64,000 nucleotides of DNA from JAJXWB01 sp037044955 (GTDB lineage: Bacteria; Pseudomonadota; Alphaproteobacteria; Rhizobiales; Beijerinckiaceae): assembly GCA_037044955.1 (NCBI GenBank), contig JBAOHX010000008.1:81942-145941 (forward strand), written 5' to 3'. Below are positions 8,440-17,115 of this stretch, in pieces (position 1 is the stretch's first letter; the number at the start of each line of letters is the position of its first letter). The notes under the pieces are model-generated. The model was not told where the DNA came from. It was given only the letters and a program-made list of their open reading frames with translations, and searched no databases. Made by a program: the position numbers and the translations under genes.

Positions 8440-9018
8440 TCAGCGATTTTGGCCCGGCGCCCAGAGAATGTCGGCGGCGCCGCGCTGGTTCGCCCATCTG
8501 GCGGCGACGAAAAGGAAGTCGGACAGGCGGTTCACGTACCGCATCGCGGGCTCGTCGACCGCTTCGCCGGGCGACGCAATCAAGGCGACCATCACGCGTT
8601 CCGCACGCCGGGCGATGGTTCGCGCAAGATGTAGCGCGGCCGCGGCCGCCGAACCGCCGGGCAGGATAAAGGATTTCAGCGGCTGCAACTCGGCATTCAG
8701 CTCATCGATTTCCCGCTCGAGACGATCGACCTGACTCTGAACGATGCGAAGCGCGCCTTCGGCCCTCGGCGCGTCGGCGGGCGTCGCGAGATCGGCGCCG
8801 AGATCGAAGAGGTCGTTCTGAATGCGCGCGAGCATGGCGACGAGCGTCGGCTCGGTTTCGGCCAGCGCCACGCGCGCGACGCCGATCGCCGCATTCGTTT
8901 CGTCGATCGCGCCATAGGCTTCTACGCGCACGTCGGCCTTGGATCGGCGCGCGCCCGAAACGAGCGCCGTGGTGCCGTCGTCGCCGGTGCGTGTGTAAAT
9001 CTTGTTGAGACGGACCAT
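8440..9018 (-). CDS. Cob(I)alamin adenosyltransferase, PduO type
   Basis: Transfers the adenosyl group of ATP to cob(I)alamin to make adenosylcobalamin. The 192 residues contain the PduO/MMAB nucleotide motif YTRTGDDGTTAL near the N-terminus, the ARTIARRAERVM helix and the C-terminal YVNRLSDFLFVAARWAN signature. The start lies 6 bp after the stop of the upstream HIG1-like gene. The cofactor it makes is needed by ethylmalonyl-CoA mutase encoded at 38-40 kb, which is a likely use, although other B12-dependent mutases may be served too. Confidence 0.92.
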   Translation of the reverse strand: MVRLNKIYTRTGDDGTTALVSGARRSKADVRVEAYGAIDETNAAIGVARVALAETEPTLVAMLARIQNDLFDLGADLATPADAPRAEGALRIVQSQVDRLEREIDELNAELQPLKSFILPGGSAAAAALHLARTIARRAERVMVALIASPGEAVDEPAMRYVNRLSDFLFVAARWANQRGAADILWAPGQNR

Positions 9019-9024
9019 GGGCGA

Positions 9025-9207
9025 TCAGCTCCTCAGCCAGAGAACGCCCATGATTACGAGGATCGCCAGGAATTGCAGCCCCACGCGCCAGCGCATGAAC
9101 AGCTGCGACCTATTGGCGCTGCCGTCGCGCACCATGTTCCCGAGGCCGAGAATCAGCACGACCGCGACCGCGCCGAGGGCGACGGAGATCAGGATATTGG
9201 CGCCCAT
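9025..9207 (-). CDS. Twin-transmembrane HIG1-like small protein
   Basis: A 60-residue protein with two membrane helices (about 5-23 and 42-58) joined by a loop containing RSQLFMRWRVGLQ, the hallmark of the bacterial HIG1/twin-transmembrane family. Mitochondrial HIG1 relatives associate with respiratory complexes; the bacterial role is not established. It lies just upstream of the adenosyltransferase in the same orientation, a pairing often seen in Rhizobiales. Confidence 0.78.
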   Translation of the reverse strand: MGANILISVALGAVAVVLILGLGNMVRDGSANRSQLFMRWRVGLQFLAILVIMGVLWLRS

Positions 9208-9279
9208 CGCGGGAAAGACCCTTTTCGCTCAGTGGCGCTGTAGTTAGCGGCGTCGGCCCGGCCGAACAAGGCCTGATCT

Positions 9280-11763
9280 TCAGCGGCGGATCAGGCGTTC
9301 GAGATAGTCGAGTTCGTCCTGCGGACGGGCGGTCTCGCCGAGCCTGCGCCGCAATTCCTCGAGCACGCGCTGCGCGCGCAGCGCGGGCGTCGATCCCAGG
9401 GGATCGTAGCGCGCGTTGGGATCGTAGCGGCGATTGCGCGCGCTTGGACGGCCGAGCGGGTCGGCCTCGTCGCGCTCCTCGCCGCTGGCTTCGCCCATCG
9501 CCGGCCCCTCGCCGTCGCCGGCCTGCTCCGGGTCGCCACGACCCTGCATGTCCTTGGCGAGCTGGTCGGCGCCGTTGCGCATGGCCTCCAGCGCGCGCCC
9601 TTGCGCATCGACAGCCTTGCCGCGATCGCCGCTGTCGCCGAGCTCCTGTTCGGCTTCCTTCATTGCATCGCCGGCCCCGCCAAGTCTGTCGGCGCCGTTC
9701 TTGCCGAGGCGGCGCTGAATGTCGGCCAGCCTGTTTTCGAGATCGGCCTGTCGATCCCTGAGGCTTTTTTGTCCGTTGTTCTGGCCGCGTTGCTGGCCTT
9801 GCTGCGCCTGATCGCGGTCCGGGCGGGCGCCCCGCCGCGGCTGATTTTCTCTCTGTTGAGAATGGCCGTCGCGATATGTGTCGTCGCGCAATTGCTGTTG
9901 CTCGCGCATCAGTTGATCGAGCTCGGACATGGCGCGGCGCATTTCACGCTGCGCTTCGTTCGGCGGCCCGCGGCGACGCGCGGTGCGCAGGTTCTCGAGT
10001 ATGTCCTGCAGGCGATCGAGCATTTGCTGGGCGGCCGCCATGTCGCCGGTGCGCGCCATGGACTCCATCTGCTCAAGCATCTTTTGGAGTTCGTCGCGGG
10101 AGATCGAGCGCGACCTGCGGTCCCGGTTCGCCTCGGCCTGATTCTGCTGGTCGGGCTGGCGGCGCGCCATTTCGGCGAGAAAGCGGTCCATCGCCTGTCG
10201 CAGCGACTGCGTGAGACGCGCGATTTCTTCCGGCGAGGCGTTTCGCTGCAGGGCGTCGCGCAGTTCCTTCTCCGCCGCCCGCAAAGCGCGTTCCGCGTCG
10301 CTTGCGTCGCCGTCCTCGATCTGCAGGGCCATCGACCAGAGCAGGTCCGCCGTCTCGAGGAGATCGGCGTTGGAGCGCGCGCGAGTCACGCCTTTGCTCG
10401 CCACGCGCAGTCCGAGATAGACGCCGGGCGCCGCTGTGAATTTTTCCGGTTCCAGCATCAGCGCGTTCAGCGCCGCGCCGACCCGGGCGCGTTGGCTCGG
10501 CGCGAGAACCAGATTGCGTCTCTGTTCGACGAGCGCGCGCGCGAGCGGCTTGGTGAACGGGCGCTGCGGCAGGTAGATCGAGATCGGCGCCGTGGCCCCT
10601 TCATTGCCGCCCTCGTCGCGTGCGACCAGACGGAACGCCACCCGCGCGCCAGCCCACGGACTCTCTGAAAAATCGAGCGTCGAGCGCCCTTCGCCGACGC
10701 CGTTCGGGCCGGGCGGCAAAGCCAGCGGCAAGCGGGGCGGATCGACGAGCGGCTTGTCCCTGACGGCCCTGCCCTGAATCTCGGGATCGGCGATCCGCCC
10801 CTCGATCGAGACAATCCCGTAATCGTCCTCCGCTCGATATGCGACATTCAGGGATCCGCGCAGATTGGCGCGCGGCTGTTCGAGCAATTCGACGATTGGC
10901 GGGCGATCCGGAATCGCGACGAATTCGAATGTCTCCCCGGCCAGCTTCAATCGCCCGTCGGCCTTGAGCGCGAACCTGCTCTCGCGTTCGTCCCGCCGGG
11001 CTGCGCCGGCCTTGTCCTGAGCTTGCTCCAGCCCCCCTTCGACCGTTGCATCGACCGGGCGGTCCCCTGCGCTTCGCACGACGATCGTGGAGCCGATGGG
11101 GGCTGAAACCTGACGCCCCGCTCTTGCAGGAGCGCCGCTGACCAGCACGATCGGCGGCTTCCCCGTATAAGGCGGCGGATCGATCCAGGCGTCGATGCGC
11201 GACAGGGCGCCCGCGGCCCCCGAATCCGACCACATGAATGCGGAGGCAAGTCGCGCCGTTCTATCTCCGCCGGCATGGAGCGCCGCCACGGCCGCCAGCA
11301 GGACGGCGCCCGCTCTCAGCCCCCAGGCGTCGGAATCGATCGCGCGCGGCGAGGGCGTCGCGAGCCTGACGGACTCGAGCCTTGCGGCGATGCGCGCCTG
11401 ATGCACGCGCCATAGAGCCGCTGTAGCAGGATCGGCGGCGTTGGCCGGCGTATCCGCGAGAGTGGTCGCGACGGCGTGGCCGTCGGCTGCGTCACGATCG
11501 ATCCTCTTGAGCGCGTCGGCGCGCGCAAACCGGGCGCGGCGCGCCTCGCGGACCGCGATAGCGGCCAGGATGATTACAAAAGCGAGGACGCCGAATGCGC
11601 GCGCCGACGGCGGCATCGCCTCCCACAGGCCGAACCACGAGACCGCGCAAAACAACGCAACCAGCGCCACGGCGGTGGAAATCGCGCGCCAAAATGCTTC
11701 CCACGCCAGGATGGCCCGGGCGCTGGCGACAAGTCGGTTCAGCCTTTTGTCGGTCGAATCCAC
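9280..11763 (-). CDS. TIGR02302 family (DUF4175) membrane protein
   Basis: Large alphaproteobacterial protein of unknown function, 827 residues. Two hydrophobic helices near the N-terminus (about 25-70), and a further hydrophobic stretch around residue 160, anchor it. A long middle domain follows, then a strongly charged region rich in Gln, Arg and Glu (roughly residues 500-720) predicted to be coiled coil, and a short conserved tail ending DELDYLERLIRR. It sits directly downstream of lysA in the conserved argH-lipoprotein-lysA-TIGR02302 order. No catalytic motif is visible. An envelope role is inferred only from topology. Confidence 0.85.
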   Translation of the reverse strand: MDSTDKRLNRLVASARAILAWEAFWRAISTAVALVALFCAVSWFGLWEAMPPSARAFGVLAFVIILAAIAVREARRARFARADALKRIDRDAADGHAVATTLADTPANAADPATAALWRVHQARIAARLESVRLATPSPRAIDSDAWGLRAGAVLLAAVAALHAGGDRTARLASAFMWSDSGAAGALSRIDAWIDPPPYTGKPPIVLVSGAPARAGRQVSAPIGSTIVVRSAGDRPVDATVEGGLEQAQDKAGAARRDERESRFALKADGRLKLAGETFEFVAIPDRPPIVELLEQPRANLRGSLNVAYRAEDDYGIVSIEGRIADPEIQGRAVRDKPLVDPPRLPLALPPGPNGVGEGRSTLDFSESPWAGARVAFRLVARDEGGNEGATAPISIYLPQRPFTKPLARALVEQRRNLVLAPSQRARVGAALNALMLEPEKFTAAPGVYLGLRVASKGVTRARSNADLLETADLLWSMALQIEDGDASDAERALRAAEKELRDALQRNASPEEIARLTQSLRQAMDRFLAEMARRQPDQQNQAEANRDRRSRSISRDELQKMLEQMESMARTGDMAAAQQMLDRLQDILENLRTARRRGPPNEAQREMRRAMSELDQLMREQQQLRDDTYRDGHSQQRENQPRRGARPDRDQAQQGQQRGQNNGQKSLRDRQADLENRLADIQRRLGKNGADRLGGAGDAMKEAEQELGDSGDRGKAVDAQGRALEAMRNGADQLAKDMQGRGDPEQAGDGEGPAMGEASGEERDEADPLGRPSARNRRYDPNARYDPLGSTPALRAQRVLEELRRRLGETARPQDELDYLERLIRR

Positions 11764-11883
11764 TGCGGCAGAGGTTCCGAAACGCCTGCGAGGACGCGCG
11801 CCACGCTCCGGCTGCAGGACGCTACACCAAGGAAAACGATCGCGCGACGCCCATGTGCGCGACGTCCTCGCGGCGTCGAGAGT

Positions 11884-13152
11884 TTACGCCAACCACGCCG
11901 GAATTGTGTCCAGGCCGATCAGATCGTCGTAGGAAGGGCGCGCCCGCACGATGGCCGCATCGGCGCCCCTCACCAGGACTTCCGGGATGAGCAGGCGTGA
12001 ATTGTACGTGCCGGCCTGAACGGCGCCGTAAGCGCCTGCGGACATTATCGCGAGCAGATCGCCCGGCTGCGTCACAGGCATCTCGCGGTCCAGCGCGAGA
12101 TAGTCGCCGGTTTCGCACACCGGCCCCACGACGTCCGCCCGCTCCACGCCCAGGCTGGCGTCGTGGCGCACCGGCAGGATTTCGTGATGCGCGTCATAGA
12201 GCGTCGGGCGGATGAGATCGTTCATGGCTGCATCGACGATCACGAAGGTGCGGTTTTCGCCGCGCTTCACATAGATGACGCGCGTGACCAATATGCCGGC
12301 GTTGCCGACGATGAGGCGGCCGGGCTCGAATATCAAACGGCAATCGAGATGGCCGACCGTTCGGCGGACAACGTCGGCATAGCGGTCGGGATGGTAGGAA
12401 TCCGGGTCTTCCCCCGGGCGATACGGGATGCCGAGGCCGCCTCCGAGATCGACGTGGTCGATGGAATGTCCGTCCGCGCGAAGGTCGGCGACGAGTTCGG
12501 CGAGCAGGAGGAAGGCGTTTTCGAAGGGAGCGAGATCGGTGACCTGCGAACCGATGTGCATGTCCACGCCGGAAACGCGAATGCCGGGCAGCGATGCAGC
12601 ATGAGCGTAGATCGCGCGCGCCCGCGAAATGGGAACGCCGAACTTGTTCTCCGACTTGCCGGTCGAAATCTTGGCGTGGGTCTTCGCGTCGACGTCGGGA
12701 TTCACGCGCAGCGCAATGTCGGCCGTTGCGCCGAGCGCTTGCGTAACTTCGGAGATGGCGACGAGCTCGGGCTCGGACTCCACGTTGAAACAAAAGATGC
12801 CGGCGCGCAGCGCAAGCGCGATTTCGTCGCGCGTCTTGCCGACGCCGGAAAAGGTGATTCGGTCGGGCGTAACGCCTGCCGCCAACGCGCGCCGCAATTC
12901 GCCTTCCGAGACGATGTCCATGCCGGCGCCGCAACGGGCCAGCGTGCGAATGACGGCCTGGTTGGAATTGGCCTTCATCGCGTAGCAGACCGTCACGGGG
13001 AGGCCGGCGAAAGCGTCGCGGAACACGCGATAATGCCGTTCGATCGTGGCGGTCGAATAGCAATAGAACGGCGTTCCGACCCGCGCGGCGAGCGTGCTGA
13101 CGTCGACGTCTTCGGCGAATAGCGCGCCGTCGCGATAGTCGAAATGGCGCAT
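11884..13152 (-). CDS. lysA: Diaminopimelate decarboxylase
   Basis: PLP-dependent last step of lysine biosynthesis, converting meso-diaminopimelate to lysine. Counting from the ATG at 13152 (422 residues), the PLP lysine is K60 in CYAMKANSNQ. Further motifs are the glycine-rich phosphate loop GGGLGIPY, the EPGR motif, and CETGD with the active-site cysteine near the C-terminus. An open frame extends upstream but overlaps the lipoprotein gene; starting at MRHFDYRDG matches the family. It begins 5 bp after the lipoprotein stop and is probably co-transcribed with it. Confidence 0.95.
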   Translation of the reverse strand: MRHFDYRDGALFAEDVDVSTLAARVGTPFYCYSTATIERHYRVFRDAFAGLPVTVCYAMKANSNQAVIRTLARCGAGMDIVSEGELRRALAAGVTPDRITFSGVGKTRDEIALALRAGIFCFNVESEPELVAISEVTQALGATADIALRVNPDVDAKTHAKISTGKSENKFGVPISRARAIYAHAASLPGIRVSGVDMHIGSQVTDLAPFENAFLLLAELVADLRADGHSIDHVDLGGGLGIPYRPGEDPDSYHPDRYADVVRRTVGHLDCRLIFEPGRLIVGNAGILVTRVIYVKRGENRTFVIVDAAMNDLIRPTLYDAHHEILPVRHDASLGVERADVVGPVCETGDYLALDREMPVTQPGDLLAIMSAGAYGAVQAGTYNSRLLIPEVLVRGADAAIVRARPSYDDLIGLDTIPAWLA

Positions 13153-13157
13153 GCGCG

Positions 13158-13415
13158 TCAGAGCAGCGGATCGAGCACGAAAGGCGACGGTCGCTTCGGC
13201 GGCGTCTCGGTCCGGGTTTCGGGTTCGTCCGGCTTCGACGACGTATTGCGGAACAGGCCCGCCGGCGCGCCCTGCCGCGGCTGCGGCGCAATCTGCTGAC
13301 TGGCGCGGGGCTCCGCCGGAGAACCGGGCGGCGGCTCGAGGGGTCCGCGTCGACCGCAGCCGCTCAGCGCCAGCGCTGCGACGAGACACGCAATAATCTT
13401 GAGGCGCAGGGACAC
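13158..13415 (-). CDS. Small LptM/YifL-type lipoprotein
   Basis: An 85-residue lipoprotein starting at the GTG at 13415. The basic N-terminus and hydrophobic core end in the lipobox LSGC, followed at once by GRRGPLEPP, the conserved motif of the LptM/YifL family that assists assembly of the LPS translocon. The rest is a proline-rich, probably unstructured tail. It sits between argH and lysA, as its homologues do in most proteobacteria. The longer frame starting at 13451 would put 12 extra residues before the signal peptide and is less likely. Confidence 0.8.
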   Translation of the reverse strand: MSLRLKIIACLVAALALSGCGRRGPLEPPPGSPAEPRASQQIAPQPRQGAPAGLFRNTSSKPDEPETRTETPPKRPSPFVLDPLL

Positions 13416-13488
13416 GGGACCATCCGGATGACGTTGGCTTTGGCCTAACACAAGTCGCAGGGGCTCGCCAACAAGGCCGGCCGGCAGC

Positions 13489-14877
13489 TCAGACTTCCGC
13501 GCGAAGACGGGAAATCCAGGCGTCAGCCTGCGCTTTCACATTCGCGGGCGCGGTTCCGCCATAGCTGGTGCGGCTGGCGACGGATTTCTCGACGCCGAGG
13601 ACGTCCAGAACATCCGGTTCGAAGGCCGGCTCGATTGTCTTGAGGTCTTCGAGCGAAAGATTCTCAAGGCCGACGTTGCGAGACGCGGCGAGCGCCACGA
13701 CGCGGCCCGTGACGTGATGGGCCTGACGGAAGGGCATGCCGAGCCGCCGCACGAGCCAGTCCGCGATATCGGTCGCCGTCGAATAGCCCGATCCCGCCGC
13801 CGCCCGCATTCTCTCGACGTCCGGCGTCATGTCGCGCGTCATGCCTGTCGCCGCCGCGAGGCAGAGCGAGAGCGAGTGCACGGCGTCGAACACGCCCTCC
13901 TTGTCCTCCTGCATGTCCTTGGAATAGGCGAGCGGCAGGCCCTTCATGACGATCAGGAGACCGTTGAGCGCGCCGATCATGCGGCCGGTCTTGCCGCGCA
14001 CCAGTTCGGCCGCGTCGGGATTGCGCTTTTGCGGCATGATCGAGGAGCCGGTCGAGAATTTGTCGCTGAGACGCAGAAAGCCGAAGAAGGGCCCGGTCCA
14101 CAGCACGATCTCCTCCGCGAAGCGCGAGAGATGGGTGGCGCAGATCGCAATGGCGGCGAGGGTTTCGAGCGCGAAGTCGCGATCCGACACGCTGTCGAGC
14201 GAGTTGGCGGTCGGGCGATCGAAGCCGAGCGCTCTCGCCGTCATTTCGCGGTCGATCGGGAAGGACGTTCCAGCGAGCGCGGCCGAACCGAGCGGGTTTT
14301 CGTTCATGCGCGCCCGCGCATCGCGGAAGCGGCCGCGATCCCGCCCGAGCATCTCGACATAGGCCAGCAGGTGATGGCCGAAGGTGACGGGCTGCGCCGG
14401 CTGGAGGTGCGTAAATCCGGGCATGACGGAGCCGGCGTGGCTTGCGGCGGTCTCGGCCAGCGCAAGCTGCAGGCCGGCGAGCTGCCGGTCGAGCTGGTCG
14501 ACCGCATCGCGGACCCAGAGACGGAAGTCGACCGCGACCTGATCGTTGCGCGAGCGCGCCGTATGCAACCTTCCGGCGGCCGGCCCGACGATCTCGGCGA
14601 GCCTCGATTCGACATTCATGTGAATGTCTTCCAGCGCGCGCGAAAAATTGAACCGCCCATTCTCGATCTCGCCGAGAACCTGATCCAGGCCAGCGGAAAT
14701 CGCATCGGCGTCGGCCGTGGCGACGACGCCCCTGGCGGCCAGCATCGCCACATGCGCCTTGGAAGCTGCTATATCCTGCCGAAACAGGGCCTGGTCGAAG
14801 CCGATCGACGCGTTGATTTCCTCCATGATCGCGTCCGGCGCGGATTCGAACCGTCCGCCCCACATCTTGTTGCTCAT
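13489..14877 (-). CDS. argH: Argininosuccinate lyase
   Basis: Splits argininosuccinate to arginine and fumarate, the last arginine biosynthesis step. The 462 residues include the N-terminal MWGGRF, TARSRNDQVAVD, the HLQPAQPVTFGHHL region and the fumarase/aspartase superfamily signature GSSIMPQKRNP with the catalytic serine loop. It is divergent from tlpA, with only 24 bp between the two start codons, and is followed by the lipoprotein and lysA. Confidence 0.96.
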   Translation of the reverse strand: MSNKMWGGRFESAPDAIMEEINASIGFDQALFRQDIAASKAHVAMLAARGVVATADADAISAGLDQVLGEIENGRFNFSRALEDIHMNVESRLAEIVGPAAGRLHTARSRNDQVAVDFRLWVRDAVDQLDRQLAGLQLALAETAASHAGSVMPGFTHLQPAQPVTFGHHLLAYVEMLGRDRGRFRDARARMNENPLGSAALAGTSFPIDREMTARALGFDRPTANSLDSVSDRDFALETLAAIAICATHLSRFAEEIVLWTGPFFGFLRLSDKFSTGSSIMPQKRNPDAAELVRGKTGRMIGALNGLLIVMKGLPLAYSKDMQEDKEGVFDAVHSLSLCLAAATGMTRDMTPDVERMRAAAGSGYSTATDIADWLVRRLGMPFRQAHHVTGRVVALAASRNVGLENLSLEDLKTIEPAFEPDVLDVLGVEKSVASRTSYGGTAPANVKAQADAWISRLRAEV

Positions 14878-14901
14878 GAGCCTACCCCGGAACCGCGATC
14901 C

Positions 14902-15547
14902 ATGACCGAACAGACGACCAGCCCGCCGCCGCGCAAGACACGGCCGTACCTTATCGCAGGCGCGGTCGCAGTAGTCGCAGCGGCCGTCCTATACGGGATT
15001 ATCGCGCCGGGCGGCAAGAAATCGCCGAGCCAGTGCGCCGCCTCGGACGCTTTGATCGGGCGGGTGAAGGAGGCGGAAAAAGGCGCGGTGGCCGCAGCGA
15101 GCTCGTGCCAAGGCGTCCCAGCCGATGACGTCGCTGGACTTTCTCGGGCCTCAGGGCCAGCCAACGTCGCTCGAGGCGTTTCGCGGCCGGGTGACGCTGG
15201 TCAACCTGTGGGCGACCTGGTGCGTGCCGTGCCGCGAGGAGATGCCTGCGCTCGACAAGTTGCAGGCCAAGCTGGGCTCCAGGGACTTCGAGGTCGTCGC
15301 GATCAACGTCGACACGGCGCGGCTGGAGCGGGCCAGGGATTTCCTCAAGGACATCGCGGTGAAGAATCTCGCTTTCTATTCGGACCCCAAGGCGGATGTG
15401 TTTTATCGCCTGCGGACCGCCGGCAAGGTCGTCGGGCTGCCGACGACCTTTCTCGTCGGTCGCGACGGCTGCGAGATCGCCGTGATGGCCGGCCCCGCAG
15501 ACTGGGCGTCGGAGGACGCGATGGCGCTGATCCGCGCGGCGCTCTGA
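14902..15547 (+). CDS. tlpA: TlpA-type thiol:disulfide interchange protein, frameshifted
   Basis: Membrane-anchored periplasmic thioredoxin that acts as a thiol reductant, for example in cytochrome oxidase assembly. The N-terminal part (14902 to about 15100) encodes a cytoplasmic tail and a membrane helix (around YLIAGAVAVVAAAVLYGII). The thioredoxin domain with WATWCVPC and the cis-proline segment GLPTTF continues in the +1 frame. One extra base near 15100 separates them: removing it gives GAVAAAARAKASQPMTSLDF and an intact protein of about 214 residues. The span length is 3n+1, consistent with a single insertion. Probably a sequence error rather than a true mutation. Confidence 0.85.
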
Positions 15548-15678
15548 CCATTCCTCGCGGCGCAAGCGTCGCGCATTCAGGTTACCGACCGAAGGAGATT
15601 GCCGCCCTTTGGCGATTGTGAAACTACTACGGACGTCGTTGAGGTTTTATTAACCCTCTGACGAGCGTGGAGTTCGCG

Positions 15679-16392
15679 ATGCGTAGGTTGCTGTCGGCGT
15701 TGGTCATGGCTTTTGCTTGCCTGAGCTTCTCGCCCGCTCAGGCCGGCGGTCTGCTGCAGGATCTTTTTGCGCCCGCGCCGCGGCCCATGCCAACCGTCCA
15801 CTATTACGCGCCGGCGCAGCCGCAAATCCGCTTCCTCTACGACGAGGGATTGCGCGTCTCCCGTCGGCCGTCGGTCAATCGCAAGGCGATCGTCAAGAAG
15901 GCGCAGACCAAGCGTTGGGCGGTCTCCCGCAAGAAATTCACGACGATGGCCGGGGCGCGCGGCCCGCGCCTGGGCCTCGAGCAGATCGGCGGCCGGAAGA
16001 AGGCGCACGTCGCCAGAGCAAGGGCGAAGATCGCGCGGTTCGTCGCGCCGCCCGCGCCGAAGGCCCCAGCCGAGCTCGCCAGGACCGAGGCGCCCGCGCA
16101 GATCGACAACGATCCGACGCTGCGGATCGGCGACGCCTACATGACGACCGAAGGTCTGCGCATCTATCGCGGGCCGTCGGCGAAATCAGCGAAAGGCAGG
16201 AGTTTTGTCGAGTTTCGTCGCTCGGAGATCGGCTCGGGCGTCAAGTCGCAGCTCGCCGCGCTGGAGAATGCGGGCCGCATCGACCACGCGCGACGCGGCA
16301 TTGCTCCGGCGCTGAAGCTGGCGCCGGCAGGCGCGCGAGATCGGAAATCCGTCGACCGGCAGGGCCGCGTCATAAGGATCGTCGGGCCCTAG
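15679..16392 (+). CDS. Secreted basic protein of unknown function
   Basis: A 237-residue protein with a clear signal peptide (MRRLLSALVMAFACLSFSPAQA, cleavage probably before GG). A strongly basic middle section rich in Lys, Arg and Ala follows, then a C-terminal region (TLRIGDAYMTTEGLRIYRG) that recalls hypothetical proteins of Rhizobiales. The ATG at 15679 has GGAG six bases upstream and is preferred to the GTG at 15667. The convergent grxD gene follows. I recognise no catalytic or binding motif. A cell-wall or nucleic-acid-binding role would be speculation. Confidence 0.7.
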   Translation: MRRLLSALVMAFACLSFSPAQAGGLLQDLFAPAPRPMPTVHYYAPAQPQIRFLYDEGLRVSRRPSVNRKAIVKKAQTKRWAVSRKKFTTMAGARGPRLGLEQIGGRKKAHVARARAKIARFVAPPAPKAPAELARTEAPAQIDNDPTLRIGDAYMTTEGLRIYRGPSAKSAKGRSFVEFRRSEIGSGVKSQLAALENAGRIDHARRGIAPALKLAPAGARDRKSVDRQGRVIRIVGP

Positions 16393-16438
16393 ATCGCGCG
16401 GTCGACGCCACGAAAGCGCCGACCGAGCGCGAGGATCC

Positions 16439-16780
16439 TCAGCCGCGCGCGGGCGCCTTGTGCGGCACGCCGGCCTGCGCGAGATGGTCGGTAAGTTCGC
16501 CGGACTGGAACATTTCGCGGACGATGTCGCAGCCGCCGACGAATTCGCCCTTCACGTAAAGCTGCGGGATCGTCGGCCAATTGCTGAAGGACTTGATGCC
16601 TTCGCGCAATTCTCCGTCCGCGAGCACATTCACGCCCGTGTAGGGGACGCCGAGATAATCGAGGATCTGAACGACCTGGCCGGAAAAGCCGCACTGCGGC
16701 ATCTGGGGCGTGCCCTTCATGAAAAGCACGACATCGTTGGAATCGACTGCGTTCTTGATCTGATCGTGGATGCTGGCCAT
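16439..16780 (-). CDS. grxD: Monothiol glutaredoxin, Grx4 type
   Basis: CGFS-type glutaredoxin that binds and delivers [2Fe-2S] clusters with glutathione. The 113 residues from the ATG at 16780 include MKGTPQMPQCGFS (active cysteine at 30), WPTIPQLYVKGEFVGGCDI and the TIPQ cis-proline, all diagnostic. An AAGGA lies six bases before the start. It follows bolA in the same orientation; BolA and monothiol glutaredoxins form heterodimers, so the pairing is functionally meaningful. Confidence 0.94.
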   Translation of the reverse strand: MASIHDQIKNAVDSNDVVLFMKGTPQMPQCGFSGQVVQILDYLGVPYTGVNVLADGELREGIKSFSNWPTIPQLYVKGEFVGGCDIVREMFQSGELTDHLAQAGVPHKAPARG

Positions 16781-16868
16781 GGCCTGTCCTTTCATTGCGG
16801 AATTCAAGGTTCCGCAGCGTTGCGATTATAGGGCCTTTGCGGCCGGAGTCACAGACTGCTCTCGCACG

Positions 16869-17102
16869 TCAGTCCGGAACGCTCGTGGTCAAGGCCAGCG
16901 CGTGCAGCACGCCGCCCATCTGGCCCTTGAGCGCGCCGTAAACCATCTGGTGCTGCTGCACGCGCGACTTGCCGCGAAACGCTTCGGCCACGACGGTCGC
17001 CGCATAATGGTCGCCGTCGCCGGCGAGGTCCTGGATCTCGACGCGCGCGTCGGGGAAGGCCGTCTTGATGAGACGTTCGATTTCGGATGCTTCCATCGGC
17101 AT
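16869..17102 (-). CDS. bolA: BolA family protein
   Basis: Small (about 77 residues) BolA/IbaG-like protein that partners with monothiol glutaredoxins in iron-sulfur trafficking and iron sensing. It shows the helix-loop region EIERLIKTAFPDARVEIQDLAGDGDHY and the conserved HQMVYGALKGQMGG end. The start is ATG at 17102 or 17096, just 13 bp after the purL stop; the longer upstream frame overlaps purL and is not family-like. Downstream is grxD, its likely binding partner. Confidence 0.9.
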   Translation of the reverse strand: MPMEASEIERLIKTAFPDARVEIQDLAGDGDHYAATVVAEAFRGKSRVQQHQMVYGALKGQMGGVLHALALTTSVPD

Positions 17103-17115
17103 GGGCGGTCTCGAT

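Noticed and set aside
13714..15621. A 635-codon plus-strand open frame covering argH antisense and part of tlpA
   Set aside because: Only the part after 14902 (the TlpA N-terminus) is real; the rest is antisense to argH.
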